Assembly (NCBI GenBank): GCA_004352715.1
Contig: SCFE01000013.1
Location: 867,207 to 931,206, forward strand
Direction of reading: 5' to 3'
DNA: 64,000 bases
Source of the DNA: Hofstenia miamia
Lineage: Eukaryota; Xenacoelomorpha; Acoela
The notes under the pieces are model-generated. The model did not search any database and was not told the origin of the DNA. It saw only the letters and a program-made list of their open reading frames with translations. Shown here one piece after another: positions 35,150 through 46,959 of the stretch. Made by a program: the position numbers and the translations under genes. Positions within the stretch are counted from its first letter, which is position 1; every line of letters starts with the position of its first letter.

Positions 35150-37125
35150 CTAAAAGTGATTCTCAAAGCTTGTGTTGATACTATTTCAATTGCACAATTT
35201 TGGAACTATACTGCTCTGCAACTATTGACTCTATGGATTCTACGCACTGATCAGGTCAATATAGAACTATTTTTTCTATTTTTTGGAAATATGATATCTG
35301 GATCCACCACAAGGTCCAAGAACTTTTCTTTTAACTGTTAGAATAGAATATATTTGAATACTTATTTTTATTCGATCGCTCAATTTACGTACCCACAATA
35401 TTCTTATTTCAATTTGGGTATTTCGCCCATTTAGTCTGTTTTAAAAGGGAAATTTTATTGCAATGGCCTTATGCTGTACATCATTTTGTAGCTCTTCAAA
35501 AAACTAAGAGAAACCACATAAACGTGCTTGGGTTTTTCTTACTTAGTTTTTAAATATGTTATGGACATCTTTACATGTAAACCGATTTTAATCCTGGGTA
35601 GTCAAACTTCGGAAGGTGCTGTGAAGTATATTGTAGTGCTATTGGTATATAAATTATACCATTCTGTAAATCATCTATAGCTCCAAGTTTCAATAGTTTT
35701 CATTTTTGAGTTAATCAATATTGTTTTTGAAAATTGTGGTAACTAGAAAGATTTTTTCATATTTTTTATATTTTTGATATTTATTTTTATATATTTATCT
35801 TTTCTCGGTAACTAAATCGACGATATTCTTTATTTCTTTTGTTTTTATGTATAACAGGAATATGCAAGCCCTGAGAGATCCGATTTGAGCATTAGCAATT
35901 TTTTCAGACATAAAGCACCTTCCAGCCGGTAGTGGTTCTTTATTGTTGTCGCATCCATTAATTTTTTTATAATATTGCTATGATATTAAGATATATGCCT
36001 GTAAACTGCTTAACTCTGTAAACTATTTACTGTGAAGGTAATTACACGTACATACACGAACTTTTTGGACACATACACAATACATGAAAAAAATTAGGCA
36101 ACACGAAACTGATATAATCAGTAAAACTAAATGCAATTACTGTTGCTAGTCCCAAATTAGTATTAGAAAGATGGTTTGACTATAAAAGAATAGGTTTCAG
36201 CACTAGCTTTGAAGATTTTGAGCCATATGCAGGTAATGGTTCGTATTCTAGGAGTATTTTCAAAAGTTTCTAACAATGTACTATTAAAATGTAGATGTTT
36301 ACCTTAAAAACGCCAATGAATTTTAAACGGACAATCCGGCTTTTCCTCATTTTCTATAAATTTACTCAAAGGATATGAAGTTTGAAAATTGTGAGGTATT
36401 AACACATCTATTGGTGAACGTGATTATGGAATGTTGTACTAACGTGTATAGCTGTGACTAAAGAATTTCAAAAGATTAACTATTTGTTCATTGAAAGCGC
36501 CGATGTACTAAAAATGCTTCAAATTCTCCCATGCCTAATGTTCCGGTCATCGGGTGAACCAAAACCCATATGGGAGCAACAACTTAAATTTATACATCTT
36601 TTTATGTAAATGGACTACCGAAACCTATTGAGGTGTGCCGTGAGCCAAGTCAAATTTGCTTTGGATTTTAGATCTACATGTATATTAGTTTGTGAATAAT
36701 TTCATTAACCATGAGAATACATAACATTTGAGATTTAGACAAACATTTGTTTAAGAAAATTATTTTATACGATATATTATATCAACAAGCAAAGTCCAGC
36801 ATCCCCAACTGGTAATATACACTTAACAAGGAAATGCGTCCCTAATCTAAATCAAATCAAAATCTGAATTTATGTGGTTATCTAATTCGAATGAGCGGCG
36901 GATCAAGAATATTCTGGCAAGATACTGAATTTTTCTAAAAAAATTTCATTCTATAACAATTTTTGTGAAATCATATTTCTCAGTTGAATTCTCAGAATAT
37001 ACAGCTAAGTTTCAAAGTCGGTTTTTAACCTTAACTTTTAACAACAGATGTTCTTACTTTATGGAAGTTATAACGTAAACCTCATTATGTTTTGGATTTG
37101 ATTTGCAAATGTGTACATTACCTGA
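35150..37125. other. No recognised feature
   Basis: AT-rich with no convincing coding frames or repeat termini. Confidence 0.5.
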
Positions 37126-37128
37126 CTG

Positions 37129-37313
37129 TTCGGATTTGATTTCGAAATAACACAAGTGAATTCACAGTAAAGCAATACAGATAAAAATGAAAATCAACAT
37201 AAAAATTTTTAAAACAATTAAAACTACACCATAAAGGCATTAAACTGGTCGTCTCTGCATGGTTTTTGATCATTAAACAGTAAAAATGCTCCTTGCTATT
37301 GCAAATCAGTTTA
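37129..37313. repeat. Dispersed ~185-bp repeat, copy 1
   Basis: Begins ttcggatttgatttcgaaataac and ends gcaaatcagttta. About 95% identical to 41300-41482, same orientation. The copies are 4.2 kb apart with unrelated flanks. Nature unknown, perhaps an end piece of a larger element. Confidence 0.75.
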
Positions 37314-37329
37314 AAGTTTTTAAATAAAA

Positions 37330-39185
37330 ATATTCCTCGTTCTATATTAGAATGCATGCATTAAAATCATTGATTTTTCTTCACTGGTTGCGAGTGAATG
37401 GCATAGTTCGTTAAGACCGCGCGCAAACTAGTGTAGCACAGGTCAGCAGATTTTGGCGGCCTAAGCCGGCCTGTGTTCATATATTTTATAGACGGTAGAG
37501 GCCTGCTACGAGCTGTAGTTGTTTCTTTACTACGACTTATTTCTCTGTACATTTTGCATAGTAATGCATGCACCCAGGAAGATACATTTCTTCTTCACTG
37601 AATTTACTTTTACGCTAAAGTTACTTACAGTAGCTACACTAGTTACAGTATTTACATTAATTTAGGCCACTATTATATTTAGCTGGTTTATGAAAGGCTA
37701 CATGTTTTCGAAATATCTCAATTTTTTTCATTTGCGACCGGTAAGGCCTGCATTCGGCCTGTAAAGCCTGCAGGCCGGTGTGCAACTCTGGTGCAAACAA
37801 TACAACCTTTAATAGTGTGATTTCGCAAGTTGCTAGAAAAGTAAACAAATTATGAAAATCATTTAAGCGCAAACGAAGCAATTTTTAGATGCAACTTCTG
37901 AAATTATTATAGCACACAAGTAAAGGGGCATCATTACTATCTACCTTTATTATTATTAATCAAGACAAAAACACAATTTCAAGGGAAAAATAGAAGATTA
38001 AAGCAAATGTTACTGGATGAGACTTTGTACCGGGGCAAAGTTAAATGCTCTTTGGTGTGATACACAATGGACCATGCCCCGGCATATGCTTCGAGAGAAA
38101 TTATCTCTTACCGAAGTTGATAAGAAATACGTAAGCAAAAGATATCATTTAAAGACATGAATTGAACAAAAACAGCTACGTTTCTACTAAAATATGGACA
38201 ATTCTTTTGCATTCACAATGAAGTAGTTTTTTAACAGATCTACAATGACAGCGCAAATAAAAAAAATGCAGAAGCGTTTATTTATCTTGCCATAAATATA
38301 CATATACACACATTTCATGTGATACTAAAAAACTGCATGTTGCATCAATTATATTGATGGGATTTGGGAAAATTACTTAAAACTTGGTAATTGTATAAAA
38401 TATTTCATATTAAAGTTAGCGGAGTTTTGGGCTACTGAAGGTCTTGTCAATCAGGATATTAAACAATTGAGTACACTATTACTTTTGGGTAGCAATTTAA
38501 AAATAAGTTAACTTTCAAAGTTCAAAAAAATTGCTGCAATAATTGCCCTTATTTTTCAATATTATTTCCAAATTGTAACCATTGCTTGCATTTTATTTTA
38601 TATCGGATATTCAAGATGTTAATAAATATACTTCATTCCTAAATTTCCCATACGAATGTACGTTATCACTTTGAAAAGCTAGCCGGAGCAGATTTAATAT
38701 CGATTTTAAAAATTATCGCATTCTACAATGGTTTCTATACATTCAGTAGCGTATGTAAAGAGGGCATGGTGGAATGTCCCCGTCAGGTTGTCAAAAGTGA
38801 TTTTGACTGGCTAAATAAAAAATTGTTCTTTAGAAAAATGAAAAATTTAAAATCTAAGGTCGTGAAATGCATTTTTTAAGGTCTCTTTTCTCAATATCTT
38901 CAAATTTTTCGCGGATCTTTGTCCCGCTTTTGGTAAGACTAAGCTGTCTCCTCTTCAGAAAATCCTGCGTACGCCCCTGTATACATTTATGCGTATTTTG
39001 AACATTTCCTCGATCCTGGTTATAGTGTGAGATTTACGGATCTACAATAATTAGAGCATGATTATTTACACTAGAAAGCCTGAAAATTTGATACCCCTTA
39101 AATGCCTGAAGTAGTCAGACATGAGCACCTTCAGAAAAACTACGCAAAAATATATAAAGGTTTTAGTAAACAAAATTAACTCTAG
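37330..39185. other. No gene recognised; GC-richer patches at 37410-37530 and 37735-37790
   Basis: Patches containing ggcctaagccggcc and ggcctgcaggccgg-like motifs stand out from the AT-rich background. They may be ends of a hAT-type element (RC of ~37792 begins CAGAGTTGCACACCGGCC), but no matching partner end was found. The rest shows nothing. Confidence 0.4.
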
Positions 39186-39189
39186 TTTT

Positions 39190-39620
39190 ATTTAATTTCC
39201 AATTTCATACAGTCATTGCAAATGCATTTACATATTTTTCATACGTGAAAATTCCAGTTTCCACATTGTCGCATCTTGCAAACGCCACAAGTTATATTAG
39301 CCCTATTGTTGCAATGACTTGTTCATCATTAAGCAAGCTTCTCTAAAATTCGTGTAAATTGCACATTCCTTGGAGAAGTATCGGCCTAATGTGTAAGGTT
39401 GCAAAGAGATGCATTTTCTTGGACTCAGACAATCGAAGTATAAGGTCTTTATTGAATATTTTTTGTGCCTCGCATTTCTTCATGAGATCCTTGGCATTAA
39501 CAAATGCTATATCAAACATTTTACAAAGTACAGCAAATACCCAACGTTTTGCAGCAGCCTTTGTGCTGTAAATTCGCGTCATTTGATCCACAGCACTGTT
39601 TTCTTCTCAAACACAAAACC
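39190..39620 (-). pseudogene. piggyBac transposase C-terminal fragment
   Basis: Minus strand from ~39620: NSAVDQMTRIYSTKAAAKRW, then VFAVLCKMFDIAFVNAKDLM. This matches the DQM..YS.KR...RW....F...D.A..NA segment near the end of the piggyBac RNase-H domain, which contains a catalytic Asp. About 50 codons later, after frame damage, CGVCKMRQCGNW and further Cys residues recall the Cys-rich C-terminal finger. Only the terminal part is present. Dead remnant. Confidence 0.65.
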
Positions 39621-39659
39621 TGTAGTTTATAATTATGGAGAATTAGAAGTCCTTTGATT

Positions 39660-41295
39660 ACAAAATTTTGTTGCACTGTACAAACCAGCTATTTTTTTCA
39701 TTAAAAATTGAGTAAGTGTGAAAAGTGTGAAAAAAATTATGACTTTACAAAAAAATATAATGAAAAATTTTAAAACATTTTCACCGATTTATCCGTTCTC
39801 AAATTCGTTTTTGTTTAGCAAGATAAAGAAATAATATCCTCCACATATTTGTTTTTCAGCTCATTTAACACCAAAGACTAAATTCCATATTTCTATGAGT
39901 GCTTTGCATAAAGAGAATCAGACTAGCGGACCTTTGCAGGTTTTAAAATTGTTCATCAAGTGTTAGGGAAAATAAAATAAATCACTTATATATTTTCTCG
40001 AAATCCTTCAAATATATTGCTGATAGGCCTAAATGTATTAACATATCTCACCTACCTTATTGATTTTTTATCAAAACGAAAATTTACTTAGAAGTAATCT
40101 TGAACCGAGCTTGGGCCTGGCTCATTTAATTAATGAACCATCCGTTGTCATTACGTGAAAAGAAAGGTACATTCAAATTTTTAGAAAATCTTATTCTCAT
40201 ATAGAGTAAGGATGTGAAGGTTTCCAATTAAGCTAGTGTAAATTGACTTCCACCCCTCCCAAACTCTTATCATAGCTGTTAATATTCCCACAAATGCTTT
40301 GCAAATCATTATCAGAAATGATTTCTTTCCATTTTCAGACGTCCATGTTCAGAATCAATATCTGCAAATATAATTTTTGATGCAGCTGCACAAATAGGCC
40401 AGATTTAAGCAGCGCCTAAAATTTCGTAGGCAGAACCGGGCTTGTGCCAATGTTTTCGGCCCACGTCCATCTCTGTATGCAACATAATGGGTGACCACAG
40501 CAGTAGTAGTATTAGTGCTCCTATCTAACCACCTCAGGCATTTAAAGGTTGCATATGAATAGTATGCTTTCAAACAATTCGCTAAAATTAATTTTTCGAT
40601 TAATCCATTTAACTTGCCAAATTAATAAATATTGTAGATTTTCATCACTGGATACCCATAGTTCTCATGTAATTATTATGAGATTAAAGATTAAAGATGA
40701 TATGTTAATGTTAGATTTATTGTAATTGTTAGCACAAAGGTTAGAAATTGATATAGACTTCATGCATTTACCAAAATGCATGTTTGTTAAAGATTTGTTT
40801 ATTTTCATATTTCAAATATATTTGAACAGCTAAAGGACATTGGAATATACAATGCAATTTTGAAAACTAATCAGCATTTGACTTTAGTAAGAGAATGGGA
40901 GAAAATAGAATGAGTAAACACTTCAAGATTCGAGATTGCAATATAATCAATAGCTATTATCAGCAAAGCATTTCAAATTACGATGTTGAAATTTTAGAAA
41001 TATTTGCTGACATTTGCAAGAAAAGGTATATGTAAAAAATTTTAGTGATGCGCGATTCTCATTAACATCTTAAAACATTGATTATTTTTACATTGCTTAG
41101 AAACAAATTTGAAATTCATGATGTATATGAATGAATTCAATGCAAGAAAAGTATTTTTGTACAACATAAGCATACTTGATGTTTGGTATTTAGCACTAGA
41201 ATTCATAAGCATATGTTTGGAGTAAGTTACTAGCATTTAGGATATTTTTTGACTTAAAATTAACAGGTGCAATCATAGCTATATATACATATTTT
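39660..41295. other. No recognised gene
   Basis: AT-rich. A GC-richer patch at ~40372-40480 (aggcagaaccgggcttgtgcc) may be the end of another small DNA element (RC begins CAGAGATGGACGTGGGCC), similar in style to the patch near 37790. No partner end seen. Confidence 0.4.
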
Positions 41296-41299
41296 GGCA

Positions 41300-41482
41300 T
41301 TCGGATTTGATTTCGAAATAACACAAGTGAATTCACAGTAAAGTAATACAGATAAAAATGAAAATCAACATAAAATTTTTTAAAACAATTAAAACTACAC
41401 CAAAAGCACCAAACTGGTCGTCTCTGCATGGTTTTTTATCATTAAACAGTAAAAATTCTCCTTGTTATTGCAAATCAGTTTA
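41300..41482. repeat. Dispersed ~185-bp repeat, copy 2, next to the Tc1 insertion
   Basis: Counterpart of 37129-37313. Its right edge (caaatcagttta) lies a few bases before the TA into which the Tc1/mariner element at 41489 inserted. Confidence 0.75.
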
Positions 41483-41488
41483 TATATA

Positions 41489-42790
41489 CAGTTCACGACA
41501 TTGAAAATGGGACAGTGTGAAATTCTACTTGAGAACAAACATTGCATTAATTTAGACAGGTGCCTACATGTACACCGGTTTTTAATCTTACATCAACTTC
41601 TTTTGCATTTGATCTCTTGTCTCTGTAACCTATTCATACGTTTCGTTTGCTTCAGCAGTTTTTATCATGGGTAAACATGTGCCAGATTCAACCAGGAAAA
41701 TTTTGATTTCGTTATCCATGCAAAACATGAGTTACCGCGAAATCTCAGCCAGAACTGGAATCCCAAAAAGCACCGTGGGGCGAATTGTAACTACCTACAG
41801 AGAAACCGGGAGAAAAATCGCAAAGCCCAGACGAGGAAGAGCTATCAAAATTTCCGAAAAAGGCAGGAACTACCTGGGACACCTTTCTAAAATTTGCCCC
41901 CATTTGACTGCTAGAAGGTTGAAAATGGACTGGACATGGGGTCACCTGGTTTCACTTAGGACTGTTCAGAGATATTTACAGCGAATGCATCTTAATGGTC
42001 GCAAGGCAGCGAGGAAACCAATTTTATCGGACACCCAAAGAAAAGCGCGCCTAAAATGGTGTAAGGACCATTCAAAAAACTCTCCAGGAGATTGGAATAA
42101 AGTATGCTTCTCCGACGAAACTATCATTGATTTATCTGCAAGGAAGGTACAGTATGTACGAAGACCACCTGGAAGCTTTTTACGGTACGATCCGAGATAT
42201 TTAGCGAGGTATACCCCAAGAGGTGCGTCTTCAAAAATAATGATTTGGGGGTGTATTTGGTCTTCAGGGCACCGTGTCATGGTTCGCGTTAATGGTAACA
42301 TGGAAAGTACCCAATATGGAGATATTCTAAGAGATTATGTGGCACCCAACATGGAAGACGGATTTTTATTTCAACAGGATAATGCGCCATGCCACACTTC
42401 CAATCTATCCCTTGAAAACATGGAAAAACTGGGAATTGCCCTACTCCCCGATTGGCCCGCCCGCTCTCCTGACTTAAATATTATAGAAAACCTATGGAAA
42501 CAGCTTAAAGACCGTATCCAGTACGCTACAGTTCAGAATTTGGACGAACTCTATGATCTGGTCGAATCAAATTTTTACTCGATTCCAGACGAAAATATAA
42601 AAAAACTGTATTCCTCTATCCCCGCAAGACTACAAACTGTCATCAAAGCGAGGGGGTACCCCACAAAGTACTGAACTTTATTTATTTCATCGTTTGACTG
42701 TTTGTTTTGCGTTATTCAATACAATATTTGGCATTTGTTTACTCGTTTTCTAGTAAAATCGTACTGTCCCATTTTCAATGTCGTGAACTG
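41489..42790 (+). mobile_element. Complete DD35E Tc1/mariner transposon
   Basis: The terminal inverted repeats CAGTTCACGACATTGAAAAT plus GGGACAGT (41489 on) and the inverse ending at 42790 are identical over at least 28 bp. Each is flanked by TA (41487-41488, 42791-42792). The element is 1302 bp with one uninterrupted transposase frame. Perfect TIRs, an intact frame and exact boundaries indicate recent activity. It stands apart from every other element in the window, all of which are decayed. Confidence 0.93.
41667..42674 (+). CDS. Intact Tc1/mariner transposase, DD35E, 335 aa
   Basis: Cut-and-paste transposase of the Tc1/mariner superfamily. The N-terminus has two helix-turn-helix units (about residues 8-45, with YREISARTGIPKSTVGRI, and ~60-115) joined by a GRPR-like AT-hook (KPRRGRA, 53-59). 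The catalytic domain has Asp150 (CFSDET), Asp238 (FQQDNAPCH) and Glu274 (SPDLNIIENLW). There are 35 residues between the second Asp and Glu, so DD35E rather than the DD34E of classical Tc1. The start is the first ATG after the 5' TIR, and the stop TGA at 42672-42674 lies ~115 bp before the 3' TIR. Length is normal for the family, with no stops or frameshifts and all catalytic residues present. Confidence 0.95.
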   Translation: MGKHVPDSTRKILISLSMQNMSYREISARTGIPKSTVGRIVTTYRETGRKIAKPRRGRAIKISEKGRNYLGHLSKICPHLTARRLKMDWTWGHLVSLRTVQRYLQRMHLNGRKAARKPILSDTQRKARLKWCKDHSKNSPGDWNKVCFSDETIIDLSARKVQYVRRPPGSFLRYDPRYLARYTPRGASSKIMIWGCIWSSGHRVMVRVNGNMESTQYGDILRDYVAPNMEDGFLFQQDNAPCHTSNLSLENMEKLGIALLPDWPARSPDLNIIENLWKQLKDRIQYATVQNLDELYDLVESNFYSIPDENIKKLYSSIPARLQTVIKARGYPTKY

Positions 42791-42794
42791 TATA

Positions 42795-43310
42795 CATATA
42801 TATATGAATAAGAGGAATAACGGTGTTACGTGTTAGCCTTTAACAAGATCCTTAGTAGCATTTTGCAGTCAAGGCTCCATAATTGGAGTATGAGGAATAT
42901 TATGGCCATTCTAAATTTAGTTAAGAAACATTTACATTTACATATATGTGTAGATTAGTATTCTTGTTTATTTTTCAAGTGATAACAAGCGGATTGGATG
43001 ACCGGAGTCGGCCTTTCGAAGACATAGGAGCACAAGAAAGACACGATCAGTGTTAAATCCAAGAACATAAAATACTATCCTTCTCGAAAATATAGATTGC
43101 ACAAGCAATTGATTTGCAACATTCACTCATTACATCAAAAGGTAGGTAAACTTCAAATATTACGGGCTTTTATCAATAGGCCTACTTAACTGTCATAAAT
43201 AGTTGAAGGTATTTAGGCTAACGTATATTCAGTGAGAGTATTTTCAATATGATTTGTAAACTAAATCCTGACAACTTAACAAGAAATGATTTTCTGGTAC
43301 CTATGCAACA
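42795..43310. other. No recognised feature
   Basis: Non-coding AT-rich sequence between the transposon and the candidate exon. Confidence 0.5.
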
Positions 43311-43317
43311 AGAATAC

Positions 43318-43455
43318 CTGTAAGGATGGAAAGTTTGTGAAGGCGGTGTTCGCTAGAAGGAAGTTAGCATCAAGCTGATAAGGCTGGATTGGAAGAAGTT
43401 GAGAGAACAGATTCTCTGGTCTTAGCTCAGCAAGGTACCTATCCATATCACTTTC
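43318..43455 (-). CDS. Candidate coding exon, possibly N-terminal part of the CPEB gene
   Basis: Minus-strand open frame: ESDMDRYLAELRPENLFSQL, then LPIQPYQLDANFLL and FPSLQ at a good donor (CAG|GTATTC, 43316-43317), phase 0. The left boundary may be at CTGCAG|GAA (43456-43457), but that acceptor lacks a pyrimidine tract and the frame stays open upstream (MLTMQNWLQ). Codon composition looks coding, with GC content above the surroundings. The phase-0 donor fits the phase-0 acceptor of the RRM1 exon 11.6 kb downstream, and CPEB N-termini are variable and disordered. The link to CPEB is inference; it could belong to another gene. Confidence 0.45.
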
Positions 43456-43464
43456 CTGCAGCCA

Positions 43465-44320
43465 GTTTTGCATCGTCAGCATGTAGTGTGAGACAATGTG
43501 ATTGTTTATAATTGTTTCACAGTATGTTTATACATAACAAAGTAAGATTATTAACAAAAGCTTTCTCATAGATTACACTGTAGCAGAATGCCTTTGACAA
43601 TAAATTTCGTTTATTTAGATACATCGACACTGTTAAATTTATTGCAGTCGTAAAACTTGTAAAGTATTCATTGTTACATATTTACTTATGTACAAGTAAA
43701 TAAACAATTTACTTTCACATGCACACCTTCTATGCAAGCTTACAGTCAGTATGGGTAAATGTATATTTCTAGTCATAGTTTAATAGGCATAACATTTATT
43801 TAATTTTGGAATTTCTGTCCTAATTGACACCGTTCTTTGTAACACATTTTTTACATAATGTCACGTTAAATTAGGAAGCTTAAGTTATCAATGTTGCAAA
43901 AAACGTGTCAAATGTTTGTTATCTAGAAACAAGAATTCAAAATAGCAATTGATAAAACTTTGTTTTCAGCTATATAAACTCCTTTGCAAATCAAAATATG
44001 TCAAATTTAACAAGATTATAATTACGCTGCAATATTGAATTGGTGGATTGGCAAATAAAATGCAATTCTAAGCATGAATATTCACTTGTATACTGAAAAA
44101 TCAATCTTTTACTTAGATTAAACTACTTGTTCGGTACTTAATAACTGTAGAAGATTGAATAACTAATTCTCACAGTGATATTTTGAATTTATTTATTAGA
44201 CATCTATTTTACTAGACCACCTAAAACTAGCCAGCAGTGCACCCGCATTTAAATTAATGATCCAAATGTAATCCACAATTATCACCCTGTTTCCCTCACA
44301 TCACCTATTAGCAAATTTTT
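43465..44320. other. No recognised feature
   Basis: AT-rich, no coding similarity. Confidence 0.45.
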
Positions 44321-44329
44321 GTGAAGCTA

Positions 44330-44700
44330 TTCTCTGATCAAAACAATGAACACTTCACTAAGCATATAATATCTATTCTAAAACGTAGTACGGATTTCGA
44401 AAATTAATATCTATACTAATAATGTACTGATTTACACTACAAAATATTGATAACAACAAATACTGTGCATTTCTTGATTTATCAAAGGCATTATAAACTT
44501 CCTAGATCATAAAATTCTCATTTCTAAAATTAAATGTTTTCTGCTAGTCATTTATGCAAAAGAAAGCAAAGAGTAAAATTGCATAACAATTTCTGAGATT
44601 GGATTACATTAGAAAAAATGTGTCCATCTAAGAAAATTTTAAGTTGACGTTAGTGATTTAGATAAGAACACTACTTGTGACACAATAATATTTCACTCGA
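44330..44700 (+). pseudogene. Badly decayed LINE RT fragment
   Basis: Scattered RT blocks in shifting frames: YGFRK (44390 region) and NNKYCAFLDLSKAL (the FLDLxKAFD block with active-site Asp), followed by IIKF..LKLN. Many stops. Orientation plus. Too eroded for family assignment. Confidence 0.5.
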
Positions 44701-44962
44701 GTAACTCTGTACAAGATTCAAATAGATAAAATCGAAAAACATTGTTCAATATCTCCTAATTTGTATGCATCTCATACTCATAGATTAATTTAAAACTGCA
44801 AAAAGCAATTTTGTATAATAAAGGGTAAAAATAGTAAAATAAATGGGCACATCCAAATTTACACTACGTATTTAACAAGGAAAATATAAAATAAATTGCT
44901 CATTACAAATATGTAAATTTTAATCTCACCTGTAATGCTTAACTTCAAGCTTGTCTCCTCGC

Positions 44963-45480
44963 GATAAAGCAAGACTTCTCTCGTGCTCCTTACCAAGAAG
45001 TGGGGATTGGCTGGCTGCGACTGACTCCCTTGAAAGCGCTTGGTTTTTTCTTATTGGTTTAGGATCCCCTTAATTGATGATGACAAAAAAAGTCCCAAGT
45101 GCTGTAAACCTACAGAATTGTTCGGTGATCACGCTATGTCATGCGCTGGTGATGGTGAAAGAATAGATCGATACAGGGACGCTATTTTTGCAACTGCTTC
45201 TAAAGGTGCTTTGCCTCCTACGATTAAGAAATCTAATTTCACTGATTCTCTTGCTTGTCATGTGGACATCTTTTTACCACACCGGTCTTGTGGCCGCTCT
45301 AGACGTTACTATAATTATTTCATGCTCTAGAAATCTCTGACACCAAAAGCTTAGTAAATATGTTTATCTGCTGGTATATCCTATATACCCTTATCAATGA
45401 AAGCTCTTGGAAGATGGTCACCAATTGCTGTCAAAGTATTCTGCAAGATGTTTTTATGTCTTCGGCCCAATGTGCCTCTT
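44963..45480 (+). pseudogene. Retroelement-associated domain (RDKARLLSC ... GDHAMSC) fragment
   Basis: Translation begins RDKARLLSCSLPRSGDWLAA and, after a one-frame shift near 45058, gives PLIDDDKKSPKCCKP, GDHAMSCAGDGERIDRYRDA and a later SNFTDSLACHVDIFLP. In a third frame ALGRWSPIAVKVF appears at ~45400. This series (ARLLS, SGDWL, C..C....GDHA..C.G.G....RH..., LGxW) is a conserved domain I know from many invertebrate proteins associated with retrotransposon RTs, with a Cys-His cluster that probably binds zinc. Decayed here. Exact family uncertain. Confidence 0.55.
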
Positions 45481-45810
45481 GCGTTCTGAATATATCTACT
45501 ACATGTTTTTTCCAACAATTATGAGTAATTTTACTGTTTGGAAATACAACACTTCTATTATCAAGATATTGTATTTAGGGTTTAAGCAGTTCTCGTCTAA
45601 TCTGTGACATCTGGATCACAAGCACTTCAAACGGTATCGTTCATTTTAACACTAGATAGCCTAACATCCTAACATAATGCTCACAAATGCAAGTGCTTCT
45701 ATACATATATAACTCGTTATTAAAACAGTACTATAGTAATTTATCTATAGCCTGGAAGATTTCTTTTGCAATTTATGTGAATTGTACACATGTGTTTTTG
45801 TGAATTTAAT

Positions 45811-45880
45811 GACGCTATTCAGATAAATTATCAGTTATTTAATTGTTAACATTTATCTGAATTCTTATCTTATCTTATTA
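45811..45880 (+). repeat. LINE 3' end: conserved GACGCTATTC, stem-loop and (ATCTT)n tail, copy 2
   Basis: gacgctattc at 45811, an 11-bp perfect stem (45817-45827 with 45852-45862), then tcttatcttatctta. Same layout as 35069-35146. The preceding 300 bases show no clear ORF, so this is either a heavily 5'-truncated copy or the tail of a decayed one. Confidence 0.75.
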
Positions 45881-46201
45881 TTGATTCAAAATCGTTTATC
45901 CTTGAAATGGAACAGTTGACCGCTGTTCAGATTTTACGTTATATGTTTCTTTTCTGAACAAATGTATTAGGGGATGATTTGTACATTTAATGCTTTTATG
46001 TAGATGTAGCCAATGCAATTTTTTAAAAAGTATTTGAATGAATTTATCAAACAAATAGAAACTGAATTTTCATTATAGAGAATCAAGGAAATGATTATAA
46101 TATTAAAGAGATAATTTCCTGATAATATATTTAAAATTGATTGCTATTCTTCAGTAAGAACAATGAAATATCTTGGATAACATGAAAATTAGTGTAATTA
46201 C

Positions 46202-46860
46202 TTAAGTTATTAAAAAGATATTTGTTAAAAAGCAAGGGTCGTAAAATTGTTCCCTGTGCAACACTTCTTTTGATTTCAATCCAATTTGACTATGTTCAGG
46301 GTCACCTCTTTCATAAGCAGGAGTTATATTGGCTATTTTTAAGTGTTCAAGAAAAATCGATTGTTTCAAGCAAGCATTAGTAATGTAACAAAAGGCACGG
46401 AAACAAATGCACATGTATCTTTTAGAAACCAATTTGGTATGCACGAAGGTACACTGGATTTATTTTTTAGACTGTTAATAGATCTTATAACTTCACAACT
46501 TGTAACATATCTGAAAGAGAAATCAGTTGAATTTCGTACCTTCGGAAGGTTAGATTTATAGGGCAAATATTTTCCTTTCATACTTTTCTAGACTTTGAAA
46601 ATCTTCATTACAATTTTTTTATGACTTTTAAAAATCTTCCCATTAAACTTTATTATTTCGATTTAATCGCTGTCGGTAGTTTTTTATTTCGAGTTTACTT
46701 ATAAATTCCCATTTCCTTCTTTGAGAATTTAGATTTTTGTATTCTAATCTTGGAGAGCATGCATTTCTTAGTTCGATTTTACATAGATTAAGAGCTTTCC
46801 TATAAGCAGTATGATTTTTGTCAGTTTTAGATGCTAAAAAATTTGCCAACATTCAATTTT
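46202..46860 (-). pseudogene. LINE ORF2 fragment: linker and first RT blocks
   Basis: Minus strand from 46852: LANFLASKTDKNHTAYRKAL (linker with NR/YR repeats), a frameshift, then SFRYVTSCEVIRSINSLKNK and IPNWFLKD, and in the next frame QSIFLEHLKIANITPAYERG (RT block 1: F...LK.A.I.P....GD). Ends abruptly near 46200. Two frameshifts. A LINE copy separate from the one split by the mariner element upstream. Confidence 0.65.
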
Positions 46861-46959
46861 TTCCTAATAAGTTCAATGAATATAGAGTTCATCCAAAGTT
46901 TAGTTTTTTTGTGCATTAAAAGAAATAGAAGGTTGATTTTCAGATTTGAGAATCTTCCT

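Noticed and set aside
37735-37800. CpG-type promoter or GC-rich regulatory island
   Set aside because: The GC-rich patch consists of ggcctgcaggcc-like repeats that look like transposon ends, and no gene start lies nearby.
41966-42301. Minus-strand frame within the intact transposase
   Set aside because: Shadow of the plus-strand transposase.
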